From Candidatus Parvarchaeota archaeon UBA573 (lineage in GTDB: Archaea > Nanobdellota > Nanobdellia > Parvarchaeales > Parvarchaeaceae): a stretch of DNA of 64,000 bases. The stretch lies in contig DAPE01000019.1 of the NCBI GenBank assembly GCA_002502045.1, positions 28,210 through 92,209 on the forward strand, written 5' to 3'. This document shows, piece after piece, positions 52,685 through 60,741 of the stretch (its first letter is position 1; each line of letters begins with the position of its first letter). The notes beneath the pieces are model-generated. The model was not told where the DNA came from and searched no databases. It saw only the letters and a list, made by a program, of their open reading frames with translations. A program made the position numbers and the translations under genes.

Positions 52685-53608
52685 ATGAAAGTAGTAACAA
52701 GCAAATATAACATCAAATGTCCCTCATGCGGTAGCACTTCAGTAATGTATGATAAGACAACTGGGGAATTAGTCTGCCAAAATTGCGGATATGTGATAGA
52801 GAGCGATACTATAGACTACGGTAGGGAATGGCGTTCTTTTGAGGATGAAAGAGATGAAGGAAAAGGAAGGATGGGCTCTCCTTTAAGCTATGCAAAGTAC
52901 GATAAAGGTACAAGTACAGTAATTGGAAAAGCAAGTGAATCTATAAAACTCTCAAATGCAAATAGAAGAACTTTTTATAAATTAAGGAAATGGCAGCCTA
53001 GGATATCTACAGCATACGAAAGAAACCTAAAGTTTGCATTGACTGAATTAAGACATGCAAGTAATCGTTTACATGTTTCGAATATAATACAGGAAGAAGC
53101 AGCTAAAATGTACAGAGAAGCGATAACAAGAAGACTTGTAAGAGGAAGATCAATGGAAAGTGTTATAGCAGGTGCGCTTTATGCCGCTGCAAGAAAACAC
53201 AATAGACCTATTACACTGGATGAGATATCTGAAACTTTTGAAGTTGAAAGAAAAGAAGTAGGGAAGGCTTACAGATTATTGTGCAGGGAACTAGGAATAA
53301 AAATATTACCAACTTCACCAAGCGATTATATCTATAAATTTGCATCAGAATTAGGGGTTTCGAATAAAACTGTTTCGGATGCTGTAAAACTGCTTAAAGA
53401 AGCAGAAGACAAAGGGCTTACAAGTGGAAAAGGCCCAATGGGAATAGCAGCAGCAGTGCTTTATGTTGCAACTCTTATAAACAAAGAAAAGAAGACACAG
53501 AGAGATGCTGCAAAAGCCGCGGGTATAACGGAAGTTACTATAAGGAACAGGTACAAAGAGCTTTACAGAGTCTTAAACCTAAAAGAACGATTTAAGATAG
53601 ATGATTAA
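52685..53608 (+). CDS. tfb: Transcription initiation factor TFB
   Basis: 307 residues. N-terminal zinc ribbon with Cys12, Cys15, Cys31 and Cys34 (CPSC/CQNC), the B-finger/linker with EWRSFEDERDEGKGRMGSP (read in parts), then two cyclin repeats (~105-205 and ~210-300): GALYAAARKHNRPITLDEIS and KGPMGIAAAVLYVATLIN. The last helix-turn-helix (ITEVTIRNRYKELYR) contacts the BRE. It recruits RNA polymerase to TATA-bound TBP. Single gene. Confidence 0.98.
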   Translation: MKVVTSKYNIKCPSCGSTSVMYDKTTGELVCQNCGYVIESDTIDYGREWRSFEDERDEGKGRMGSPLSYAKYDKGTSTVIGKASESIKLSNANRRTFYKLRKWQPRISTAYERNLKFALTELRHASNRLHVSNIIQEEAAKMYREAITRRLVRGRSMESVIAGALYAAARKHNRPITLDEISETFEVERKEVGKAYRLLCRELGIKILPTSPSDYIYKFASELGVSNKTVSDAVKLLKEAEDKGLTSGKGPMGIAAAVLYVATLINKEKKTQRDAAKAAGITEVTIRNRYKELYRVLNLKERFKIDD

Positions 53609-53654
53609 GCACAAGTATTAAAAATCTTTATTAATTGCTTGTTTATTTATTGTT

Positions 53655-54734
53655 ATGGAGCTTTTTAATGAAGGTCAGGTTATTTTCTATGCAGAAGATA
53701 AGCAGCTTAAAAAGGCAGGAGTATTCTTTAATCCTAAAAGAGAATTTGATAGAGATCTTAATGTTCTTGTAGTGTCATCTTTAATAAGTAATAAATCAGC
53801 GGGTTTAGAACTATTTTCTGGTAGTGGGATAAGGGGTTTAAGGCTGTGTATAGAAAGTAATAAGTTTAACAAATTTACATTTAATGACATAAAATCATAT
53901 GATACAGTAAAAAGAAATCTCGAACTTAATAAGAAAAGATTATTAAGCACTGATAAAACTGTAAATAATACCGATGCGACTTTATTTGAATCAAGCAGTA
54001 AATACGATTATATAGACATAGATCCTTTTGGCTCTCCAGTCTTTTACTTAGATTCTGCATTGAATTTATTAAAGAGAGGAGGTGTACTTGCAGTTAGCGC
54101 TACTGATACAGCGGCACTTCTTGGTAGCGCCCAAAAAGCCTGTCTAAGAAAATACGGTTCAGTATCACTTAAAACTTCATACAGCAATGAATTAGGGATA
54201 AGGATTCTTATAAAGAAAGTAATCGAATATGGATTAAATCATTCTATAAATCTTGTACCTATCCTATTTAATTTTGAAGGCAATTTTATTCGTGTTTACT
54301 TTAAGGCAGATCCTTCAAAAATTAAACCAAGCATTGGGTATGCTTATCAGTGTTATAAGTGTCCTAATAGGGTAACAAAAGCATTATTGAAGTGTGATTA
54401 TTGTGGTGGCAGGATGCATAAAATTGGTCCAATGTGGCTTGGAAGCTTGCACAATGAAAAATATTTAAATAAAATGATTTCATCCTTGAAAAAGAACAGG
54501 ATGAAATTTTCAGATAAAGCTTCGCTCAAACTTATGAATTATCTAAATGCAGTTTTGAGCGAATTGCCAGTATTCTCTTATTATACTACAAGTGAGATAT
54601 CCTCCTTTTTAAAGCAACCAGAAATAAAGATATCAAAATTTAAGAACAGAACAGTTCTATCCCCAAAAGGTTTTAGAACAAAAAATAGTTTCTCCAATCT
54701 TATAGCTACTTTGGATTCGAAACAATCAGAATAG
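53655..54734 (+). CDS. trm1: tRNA (guanine26-N2)-dimethyltransferase Trm1
   Basis: 359 residues. EGQVIFYAEDKQLKKAGVFFNPKREFDRDLNV (read in parts), SAM site LFSGSGIRGLR, FNDIKS, DYIDIDPFGSPVFYLDSAL as the characteristic D-P-F-G-S-P, and a C-terminal zinc-binding region with C-x2-C pairs around residues 232-250 (CYKC, CDYCGG). It methylates G26 of tRNAs. Its stop overlaps L35Ae's end on the other strand by 9 nt. TATA-like AAAATCTTTATTAA lies ~28 nt before the ATG. Confidence 0.96.
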   Translation: MELFNEGQVIFYAEDKQLKKAGVFFNPKREFDRDLNVLVVSSLISNKSAGLELFSGSGIRGLRLCIESNKFNKFTFNDIKSYDTVKRNLELNKKRLLSTDKTVNNTDATLFESSSKYDYIDIDPFGSPVFYLDSALNLLKRGGVLAVSATDTAALLGSAQKACLRKYGSVSLKTSYSNELGIRILIKKVIEYGLNHSINLVPILFNFEGNFIRVYFKADPSKIKPSIGYAYQCYKCPNRVTKALLKCDYCGGRMHKIGPMWLGSLHNEKYLNKMISSLKKNRMKFSDKASLKLMNYLNAVLSELPVFSYYTTSEISSFLKQPEIKISKFKNRTVLSPKGFRTKNSFSNLIATLDSKQSE

Positions 54735-54977
54735 CTTTATTTCTTGATTCATTGCTTGTCCAGGCAATCCTCTTCTAAATCTGATAACTACTCTTCCTTT
54801 ATCACCGTGCGCCTTTACAATAACGCCCTTTATAGACGACTTTGAGAATGCAATTTCCACCTTTTTCCCGATGAATTTTTTGGCTTCTTCTCTGCTATTT
54901 ACCTTTTCTATGCTGGCTATAGCCTGATTAACTTTTTGTGTCTTTCTTCCTCTTCTATAAGATAATACTTTTGCCAT
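54726..54977 (-). CDS. rpl35ae: 50S ribosomal protein L35Ae
   Basis: 83 residues. RRGRKTQKVNQAIASIEKVNSREEAKKFIGKKV matches the start (read in parts), then GVIVKAHGDKGRVVIRFRRGLPGQAMNQEIKLF, with the HGxxGxVxxxFxxxLP pattern that defines the family. Small beta-barrel protein shared by archaea and eukaryotes. It lies one base after the nucleotidyltransferase gene, so the two may be cotranscribed. Confidence 0.94.
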   Translation of the reverse strand: MAKVLSYRRGRKTQKVNQAIASIEKVNSREEAKKFIGKKVEIAFSKSSIKGVIVKAHGDKGRVVIRFRRGLPGQAMNQEIKLF

Positions 54978-54978
54978 A

Positions 54979-56064
54979 TCACTCCTCCTTTTGTAGATAT
55001 TTATCCTTTATTTCTTTGTCTGTCTGCTTTAATAAATCTTTATCTATTATAGGTTTTGCCTCGCCCTTAGTTTCTCTTATTTTATCTATTATAGAAGTTA
55101 TCTTTTCTACTAAATATTTACTGTCTTTAAGCTTCTTATCAAAGTCCTCTCCAGTTATTGTTTTTACCTCTCCGTGATCTATCTTTTTGAACCATTTCAC
55201 TATTTCTTCTACTTTTTCAGCGTCTTCTTTAGTAAGGACCTTCTCTTTTGTTACTGCTATTTCATCTAATTCTTTTGCTACTTGTTTAGGCACAGGAGGC
55301 AGATATCCATACTCCATTAAGAGTGCCTGCCCGGCTGAAACTACTGAATTATAAAGATCAAGGCTTAATTTTGTAGTTAATACATTTTCAGCAAGCATTA
55401 TAAGGCCCTCTGCGCTTTCTATATTATTGTTTATAGACTCTTGTGTTGGCACTATATTACCAGTTTTATACAGCATTTGTATCGGAACGAAAAAGCCAGT
55501 ATCATAGACTGCTACACCGTCTCTTAATAATGTAAGTATAACTGGATTAGGTTTTATTATAGATCCCCAAAATTCTGATAGAGGGTATGCCTGTGCATGT
55601 ATCTTATCAGAGAAATCCCTTGCTATCTCTGCCATTTTTGCAAATAATCTGTCCCTTAACTGTTCCAAGGTGAATTTTTGTATGTCTGTGTCATCTACTA
55701 TAAATGCTATGTCTATATCAGATGTGCTTGTCATTCCAGTTTTTGTTTTTGAACTGCCGAATATCACAATTGATTTTATGTATCTTCTAAAAAGACTCAA
55801 TACCCGTAGGAAATAAGCCCTTATTGAATTGGCGTCTTTAGATGGAAGAACTTTGTTTAGAACATCAAATGATAAGCCAGCAAGCTGTCCTGGAGGTTCT
55901 ACTGATTCAGCGTTTTCACCTTCTCCAACTTCTAAGCCTATAAAAGAACCCATGTAATCTACTCTCTCGTTAAGTTCATCTATCTTTGATGATAGTGCGT
56001 CTATAGTTGAAAAAAGCTTGTTTAAAGTTGCTTCTATCGGGTTTATATTCTCAGTTTGATGCAT
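54979..56064 (-). CDS. Minimal nucleotidyltransferase (MNT) with helical domain
   Basis: 361 residues from the ATG at 56064; the frame opens at 56082, but GGAGGT just before 56064 decides. An N-terminal coiled coil (~15-40) is followed by a Pol-beta-type NTase core, FGSSKTKTGMTSTSDIDIAF, with the GS...DxD site (~110-130). The C-terminal half is helical, with LYNSVVSAGQALLMEYGYLPP resembling a HEPN-type bundle, and a Lys/Glu tail. I see no R-x4-6-H ribonuclease motif, so a MntA/HepT-like toxin is unlikely. Divergent from the 576-aa gene. Function unknown; DPANN genomes often encode similar proteins, by memory only. Confidence 0.78.
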   Translation of the reverse strand: MHQTENINPIEATLNKLFSTIDALSSKIDELNERVDYMGSFIGLEVGEGENAESVEPPGQLAGLSFDVLNKVLPSKDANSIRAYFLRVLSLFRRYIKSIVIFGSSKTKTGMTSTSDIDIAFIVDDTDIQKFTLEQLRDRLFAKMAEIARDFSDKIHAQAYPLSEFWGSIIKPNPVILTLLRDGVAVYDTGFFVPIQMLYKTGNIVPTQESINNNIESAEGLIMLAENVLTTKLSLDLYNSVVSAGQALLMEYGYLPPVPKQVAKELDEIAVTKEKVLTKEDAEKVEEIVKWFKKIDHGEVKTITGEDFDKKLKDSKYLVEKITSIIDKIRETKGEAKPIIDKDLLKQTDKEIKDKYLQKEE

Positions 56065-56197
56065 AATACCTCCATTTATCAAACTATAACGCTGATTATT
56101 TATAAGCCTTTGCTAAAATTTTTATAATCCTAGTATTAATAAACAAATTTTTATAAAAAATACAATTTTTCTGCTTAAATCTGTAATTTGTATATAT

Positions 56198-56208
56198 TAT
56201 TTAAATTA
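56198..56208 (+). promoter_or_regulatory. TATA-like box of the micro-membrane-protein operon
   Basis: TATTTAAATTA is centred about 25 nt before the ATG at 56228. No Shine-Dalgarno is seen, so the first gene is probably leaderless. Confidence 0.5.
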
Positions 56209-56227
56209 GTAGTATCTAATAAGATTT

Positions 56228-57958
56228 ATGAACGTAAGAGAAATAAGTCAAATAGCAAAAAAATTTGCAGAGCCATCTACAAATGTTGGTTATCTAGAGC
56301 AATGGATAAGGGAATTAGAAGCCAGAGCCTCTAGTAGCGATTCTCATTATAGAGGAGAAATAGACTTTAGGTACGCTTCTCAGGAAGAATTACCGGATCC
56401 GGGGTTTGTTGGAAATGCAGCAGGTTATCATTTCACTAAGGATATACTAAAAAGATACCATTTTCAGCCAGAGTATTACTCTGTAATGCAGATGTTCGCA
56501 GCAATAGGTTATAAACCACTTAGACTTGCAGAATCAGTAGATCCATCAGCTTTATCAAGCTTGATGAGTATGGCATTTGAAAAGCGAAAAAATCTAGAAG
56601 ACAGGGTTATGCAGCTTTTAGGAACTATAAATACAATCTTAAAATCTCTCGTTTCCACAATTAATTCGCTTACAGAGCTTGATAGAAATCTTTATTTTTA
56701 TGATGAATTAAAAGACCATGATAAAGAGAAATCGGAAGCAGCAGAATTGGCATTAAAAAGGATATTCCTTGATGTTGTTGACGCTAGAAAAGGGGGAGCA
56801 AGTCTTTCGGCACTTTCAAGATCTCCTACACAAAGTCAGGGTGGCCCGGGTTTCATAGATATAATGTCAGTTTTCTATCAGGTAAAAAGCCTTAAGGATA
56901 TTCAGCAGATTGATAGAAATGAACAGTACAAAAATATACTTAAGAACAGGTATATAGAATATGAAAAATGGAAGGAGATAAACGGAAATGAACTTCGACG
57001 CAGGAAATCGCTTTATTTAGAGTATCTTAAGAGCCAGATGGGTTCATTTAATCTATATGTGGATTGGTGTTCTAGTTATCTTTCAATTCTTTCAAAAATG
57101 GGCTGGAATACGATTACTAAGGCAAAGGATTACTTTAATAAGGCTTCAAAGCCGGATATATTCGAAAATCAAAGCTTTTCCGTTACGGCGTTTGCATATA
57201 AATCAATTTATGCAGGAGAGTACACAGCGGAATATGTAAAGCTGTTTAAAAGTAAAGGCCCGGAAATCCCTATACATGTAGAACCTAAAAGTCTGGCAGG
57301 CAATCTTAGCGCAAGAGGGTACGAGGAGCATAAAAGGTCCTTTATTTATGACAGGATAAAAAAATATGGGCCTCTTGTTATAGCAGGTGTAAAGCTACAG
57401 ATGGATTTTAAAGAAAAACCAAGTAAGGAGCCAATACAACCGCCTTACGAAGGGACTATTTACTTTAATCTATTTCCGTATTGTTTTACTCCCGAAGAAT
57501 TTTATCTTTATAAGAAAGCTCAAATATCAAAGATACAGAAGACTGTATTCGCTTCTGTTGACCAGACCGTTTTTAATTCTTTAAGCGTCATAAAAAAGGA
57601 TCTAGACAAGTACGTTAAAGAAGCCGAGGAAGAAGAAAAAGCAAAGTCAAAGGAGAAAAAGCCGCAAAAGGATTACGCTTTCTTAGATATTTATAGGGCC
57701 TTTAAAGATGATATCTCAGGCGTTTCAAAGTCTTTTTCAAGTATTGCTCCCTCAGAAAAGCATAAAACCAGATTTGACGAAGACCAGGCAGAGATATATG
57801 AAATGCTTGTTAATTCCAAACGTTTTGGTAGTATAAGTATTAAAAGAGCGCTTGAAATGGGTTTATTTATCTCAAATAGCGATTCAACATATATATACGA
57901 TGAGCTTAAGAGAAGAGTTGGTCTGCTTAATTGGAAGGCCCCTTTTTCGGTGAATTAA
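56228..57958 (+). CDS. Large soluble hypothetical protein, 576 aa, head of the membrane-microprotein operon
   Basis: Not recognised. No signal or membrane helix. The N-terminal ~75 residues are helical (IAKKFAEPSTNVGYLEQWIRELEA), followed by more helices (~95-160, EKRKNLEDRVMQLLGTINTI) and a long alpha region rich in Lys/Glu/Tyr. An insert with KPQKDYAFLDIYRAF precedes a C-terminal winged-helix-like stretch (EIYEMLVNSKRFGSISIKRAL). There is no Walker, metal or catalytic motif, so it is more likely structural or a scaffold than an enzyme. Four tiny TM proteins follow with overlaps or gaps of 1-2 nt, suggesting it docks to them at the membrane. Codon use is like its neighbours. Confidence 0.8.
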   Translation: MNVREISQIAKKFAEPSTNVGYLEQWIRELEARASSSDSHYRGEIDFRYASQEELPDPGFVGNAAGYHFTKDILKRYHFQPEYYSVMQMFAAIGYKPLRLAESVDPSALSSLMSMAFEKRKNLEDRVMQLLGTINTILKSLVSTINSLTELDRNLYFYDELKDHDKEKSEAAELALKRIFLDVVDARKGGASLSALSRSPTQSQGGPGFIDIMSVFYQVKSLKDIQQIDRNEQYKNILKNRYIEYEKWKEINGNELRRRKSLYLEYLKSQMGSFNLYVDWCSSYLSILSKMGWNTITKAKDYFNKASKPDIFENQSFSVTAFAYKSIYAGEYTAEYVKLFKSKGPEIPIHVEPKSLAGNLSARGYEEHKRSFIYDRIKKYGPLVIAGVKLQMDFKEKPSKEPIQPPYEGTIYFNLFPYCFTPEEFYLYKKAQISKIQKTVFASVDQTVFNSLSVIKKDLDKYVKEAEEEEKAKSKEKKPQKDYAFLDIYRAFKDDISGVSKSFSSIAPSEKHKTRFDEDQAEIYEMLVNSKRFGSISIKRALEMGLFISNSDSTYIYDELKRRVGLLNWKAPFSVN

Positions 57959-57960
57959 TT

Positions 57961-58134
57961 ATGAACAGCAAAGGACAAATGCCAACAACTGAGATTATAG
58001 CAATAATACTTGCCATAATAGTACTTTCAGCAGGTATTGTAATAGCAATTCTATTTAAAGGGGCTGGAGCGACAATCTCTAAGGATATGACTAATGTTTT
58101 TTCCTTCAGCTGGCTTTACGGTAAGGGCATATGA
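57961..58134 (+). CDS. Tiny TM protein 1, pilin-like start, 57 aa
   Basis: 57 residues. NSKGQMPTTEIIAIILAIIV: Lys-Gly-Gln before a hydrophobic helix (~13-33) looks like a class III/prepilin signal, but Glu sits at +6 instead of +5. After the helix comes a short tail (ISKDMTNVFSFSWLYGKGI). The frame is open upstream to 57931, but ATG 57961 lies two bases after the upstream stop and gives the basic N-terminus, so I use it. Its stop overlaps the next ATG (ATGA). The tail motif SKDM..VF resembles that of the fourth protein. Confidence 0.75.
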   Translation: MNSKGQMPTTEIIAIILAIIVLSAGIVIAILFKGAGATISKDMTNVFSFSWLYGKGI

Positions 58135-58301
58135 GCGAAAAAGGAGTTGTAAGCGGTATTTTTCTTTATATTATATTGATAATAATCGGTATATTACTAA
58201 TAATCTTTTTTCTAGAGATCTTTACACCTTACAAGTTTACAGATCTTTTTAAGGCGTTTATATCAAAGTCAAACACCTTGAATGTGAGTAATTATGATTA
58301 A
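58131..58301 (+). CDS. Tiny TM protein 2, 56 aa
   Basis: 56 residues. MSEKGVVSGIFLYIILIIIG begins with Lys-Gly followed by one hydrophobic helix (~9-31), then an amphipathic tail FTPYKFTDLFKAFISKS. Starts inside the previous stop (ATGA) and ends inside or next to the start of the third gene, so translation is probably coupled. It matches no family I know. At this size, coding status rests on the tight packing and the strong TM pattern. Confidence 0.68.
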   Translation: MSEKGVVSGIFLYIILIIIGILLIIFFLEIFTPYKFTDLFKAFISKSNTLNVSNYD

Positions 58302-58443
58302 TATGAATAAAAAAGGGGTAGAAAGCTACATTTTGCTTGTTATAATAACATTAATAGTACTGATTCTAATAGTTATATTCTACCTTTTTCTTTTCTCTCC
58401 AGGTACACTGCATAAACTCATTCCTTCGGTGCCAATTATATAA
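58294..58443 (+). CDS. Tiny TM protein 3, 49 aa
   Basis: 49 residues from the ATG at 58294 (8-nt overlap with gene 2), or 46 from the ATG at 58303, one base after the gene 2 stop. NKKGVESYILLVIITLIVLI: Lys-Lys-Gly and an early Glu before one hydrophobic helix, then a short FSPGTLHKLIPSVPII tail. The basic Gly-preceded start again resembles prepilin cleavage sites. Confidence 0.66.
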   Translation: MINMNKKGVESYILLVIITLIVLILIVIFYLFLFSPGTLHKLIPSVPII

Positions 58444-58444
58444 C

Positions 58445-58606
58445 ATGGAAGCAATTTGGTTTTATGTAATTGCTATTATCCTAGGGATAACTTTAGTTAT
58501 CGTTTATATCCTGTTTGTAGGGCCTTCTGCATTGTCAAAAGATATCTCCGGGTTTTTTACAAGTATAAGCTCATCGATAACATCGGGATTTAAGAACGCA
58601 TATTAA
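58445..58606 (+). CDS. Tiny TM protein 4, 53 aa
   Basis: 53 residues. Begins MEAIWFYVIAIILGITLVIV with a hydrophobic helix right at the N-terminus and no Lys-Gly site. The tail SALSKDISGFFTSISSSITS shares SKD(I/M) and following Phe/Ser with the tail of protein 1, so genes 1 and 4 may be duplicates. It starts one base after gene 3 and ends 32 nt before the GINS gene, which has its own TATA-like box, so the operon likely ends here. Confidence 0.7.
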   Translation: MEAIWFYVIAIILGITLVIVYILFVGPSALSKDISGFFTSISSSITSGFKNAY

Positions 58607-58608
58607 CA

Positions 58609-58619
58609 TTTTTATACTT
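58609..58619 (+). promoter_or_regulatory. TATA-like box for the GINS gene
   Basis: TTTTTATACTT is centred about 25 nt before the ATG at 58639, separating the replication genes from the micro-membrane-protein operon. Confidence 0.5.
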
Positions 58620-58638
58620 TCGATAGCTATTAGGGATT

Positions 58639-59214
58639 ATGATTACTTATAGTGAATTTCTTAGAATAAGAAGACAGGAACAGGAAGACAGCAGAACTCT
58701 TACAAAGTTCACGGATGAAATGCTAGAAGAGATGAAAGAGTACATTGCAATAAATAAAAACTCACTGGAAGAAGCAAAGAAAATGAATGATGAGAAGAAG
58801 ACTGAAGAAATATCTACACAGATAAAAAATGCAATATCTACCCTAGAACAAATAATAAATTTAAGGTTGCTTAAAATTGCAAGCATGTCAATATTAGATG
58901 CGGATAGTGAGCAGGCAAAAGCAAACATGCTTTCAAAGGAGATAATCCTATTTGATAATCTACTTGTTTTGTCTAAAGAACATAAAGCTGGAATAATAAA
59001 CGAATTAAAATTTATAGAGCCAAAAAAGCTGCAGAAAGTAGAAAGCGAGGATAGTGATGGCGAAAAAGTGGTAATAAAAATTCTTTCGGATATACCTAAA
59101 TTTGTATGGAGAAATGATAAGTCCTATGGCCCATTCAGTTTTCCAAATATAATTGAAATAGACAAGGATGTAGCACAGATATTGATAAAAAGCGGTAAAG
59201 CCGAGAGTGCATAA
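58639..59214 (+). CDS. GINS complex subunit (Gins15/51 type)
   Basis: 191 residues. N-terminal helical A domain (YSEFLRIRRQEQEDSRTLTKF, then EEAKKMNDEKKTEEI and LRLLKIASMSILDA), a linker, and a C-terminal B domain: KILSDIPKFVWRNDKSYGPFSFPN...DVAQILIKSGKAE (read in parts), the signature small beta domain of archaeal GINS. Domain order A-B fits the Gins51 type. GINS binds MCM and Cdc45/RecJ-like proteins at the replication fork. The helicase gene follows with no gap. Confidence 0.85.
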   Translation: MITYSEFLRIRRQEQEDSRTLTKFTDEMLEEMKEYIAINKNSLEEAKKMNDEKKTEEISTQIKNAISTLEQIINLRLLKIASMSILDADSEQAKANMLSKEIILFDNLLVLSKEHKAGIINELKFIEPKKLQKVESEDSDGEKVVIKILSDIPKFVWRNDKSYGPFSFPNIIEIDKDVAQILIKSGKAESA

Positions 59215-60741
59215 ATGACATTTTTCAAGGAAGAAATAGAGAATAGAGAATACCAAACTAAAATATTTGAAACAGCAAAGACGGGTAATACACTTGTAGT
59301 GTTGCCAACCGGTCTAGGTAAAACAATAATAAGTGCAATGCTAGCAAATTATCGTTTGGAAAAGTACCCCTCATCTAAAGTGCTTTTTCTGGCCCCTACA
59401 AAACCTCTTGCAAATCAGCATTACAGAACCTTCTCTTCATTGCTTTCGCTTAAACAAGGTATGGCCAGCGGTTCCGTTTCAAGTAGTAGTAGAGGAAAAA
59501 TCTATGAAGATGCTCAGATAATATTTGCAACACCACAGACAATCGAGAATGACATGGAAAAAAAAGTTATAGATTTTTCTGATTTTAGCCTTTTAATAGT
59601 TGACGAAGCACATCATGCAATAGGAAATTATTCATATGTTAAAATCGCAAAATTGTACTCAGAACAGTCCTTTCATCCGCTTTTGTTGGGTCTTACTGCT
59701 TCCCCAGCATCAGATAGAGAAAAAATAAAGACAATATGTAGTAATCTTCATATAGCAAATGTTGAGATTCGCTCAGATGATGATCAGGATGTTATACCTT
59801 ATATACAAAAAAAGGAAATAAACGAAATAAAAGTTGATTTACCCCCAAAATTAATTGAATTGTCTAATGATATAAAACTTCTCATTAGCGAGTCAATAAG
59901 TGAGTTACAAGAAACAGGGTTGCTAAAAAACACACAGAAAAGCAGAATAAATAAGGTGACTATTCTTTTACTTCAAAAAAGCCTTCAAAGGCAAATGTTG
60001 AGTGGTAAAAGAAATTATTATCTTATCAGAGGGATAATAATTACCTCCAAGCTTTTGAAGCTTTATCATGCTTATAACCTGCTTTCAACTCAAAGTCTTA
60101 CTGCTTTTCTTAATTTTTTGGAAAAGATACAAAAAGGAAAAGCAAAGACAGATAAAGAGCTTTCATCTAATAGCAGGTTTATTGAAATAACTAAACGAAC
60201 TTCTGAATTAGTAGAGCAAGGAATTGAACATCCAAAATTAAAGCAGCTTGAATCAATTTTTTCTAATTACTTCAATGAAGAGAAAAAAGCGATAATCTTT
60301 GCGCAGTATCGTGACACAGTGGATGTTATATGCAATAGTATATCAAATCTACCAGGGGTAAGGCCTATAAAATTTATAGGACAAGGTAAAGGAGGGCTAT
60401 CACAAAAAGAGCAGGTAAATATAATAAAGGATTTTGAGTCGGGAGTATACAATGTTCTTGTTTCCACCAGCGTTAGTGAAGAGGGCATGTCAATAAAAGG
60501 CGTGGATATTGCAATTTTTTACGAAACCATACCTAGTGCGATAAGAAACATACAAAGAAGAGGGAGGGTTGGCAGATTTTCAGCAGGCAGTATCTTTATA
60601 CTAATAACCAGAGGCACCAACGATGAAGGCTATTATTGGCTTTCTAAAAAAAGAGAAAAGACAATGAAAAATATAATAAAGAACATAAAAGAAAATCCAA
60701 ACACAATAAAACAAGATGGGACACTACACCCTTTTATTTAA
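59215..60741 (+). CDS. Hef/FANCM-type SF2 helicase lacking the nuclease domain
   Basis: 508 residues. Motif I LPTGLGKT (30-37), Ia LAPTKPLANQH, II VDEAHH (~129-134), III LGLTASP, IV FAQYRDT, V VSTSVSEEGMSI and VI QRRGRVGR (~447) define an SF2 Hef/Mph1 helicase, with the Hef-type helical insertion between motifs III and IV (~200-340). Euryarchaeal Hef is usually ~750 residues with a C-terminal XPF/ERCC4 nuclease; here the protein ends soon after motif VI (IKQDGTLHPFI). It abuts the GINS gene. Fork remodelling or repair is a fair guess. Confidence 0.9.
   Translation: MTFFKEEIENREYQTKIFETAKTGNTLVVLPTGLGKTIISAMLANYRLEKYPSSKVLFLAPTKPLANQHYRTFSSLLSLKQGMASGSVSSSSRGKIYEDAQIIFATPQTIENDMEKKVIDFSDFSLLIVDEAHHAIGNYSYVKIAKLYSEQSFHPLLLGLTASPASDREKIKTICSNLHIANVEIRSDDDQDVIPYIQKKEINEIKVDLPPKLIELSNDIKLLISESISELQETGLLKNTQKSRINKVTILLLQKSLQRQMLSGKRNYYLIRGIIITSKLLKLYHAYNLLSTQSLTAFLNFLEKIQKGKAKTDKELSSNSRFIEITKRTSELVEQGIEHPKLKQLESIFSNYFNEEKKAIIFAQYRDTVDVICNSISNLPGVRPIKFIGQGKGGLSQKEQVNIIKDFESGVYNVLVSTSVSEEGMSIKGVDIAIFYETIPSAIRNIQRRGRVGRFSAGSIFILITRGTNDEGYYWLSKKREKTMKNIIKNIKENPNTIKQDGTLHPFI

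Noticed and set aside
54979-57958. MntA/HepT-like toxin-antitoxin pair formed by the MNT gene and the 576-aa gene
   Set aside because: The genes are divergent, the helical half lacks the HEPN R-x4-6-H RNase motif, and the 576-aa protein has no toxin motif.
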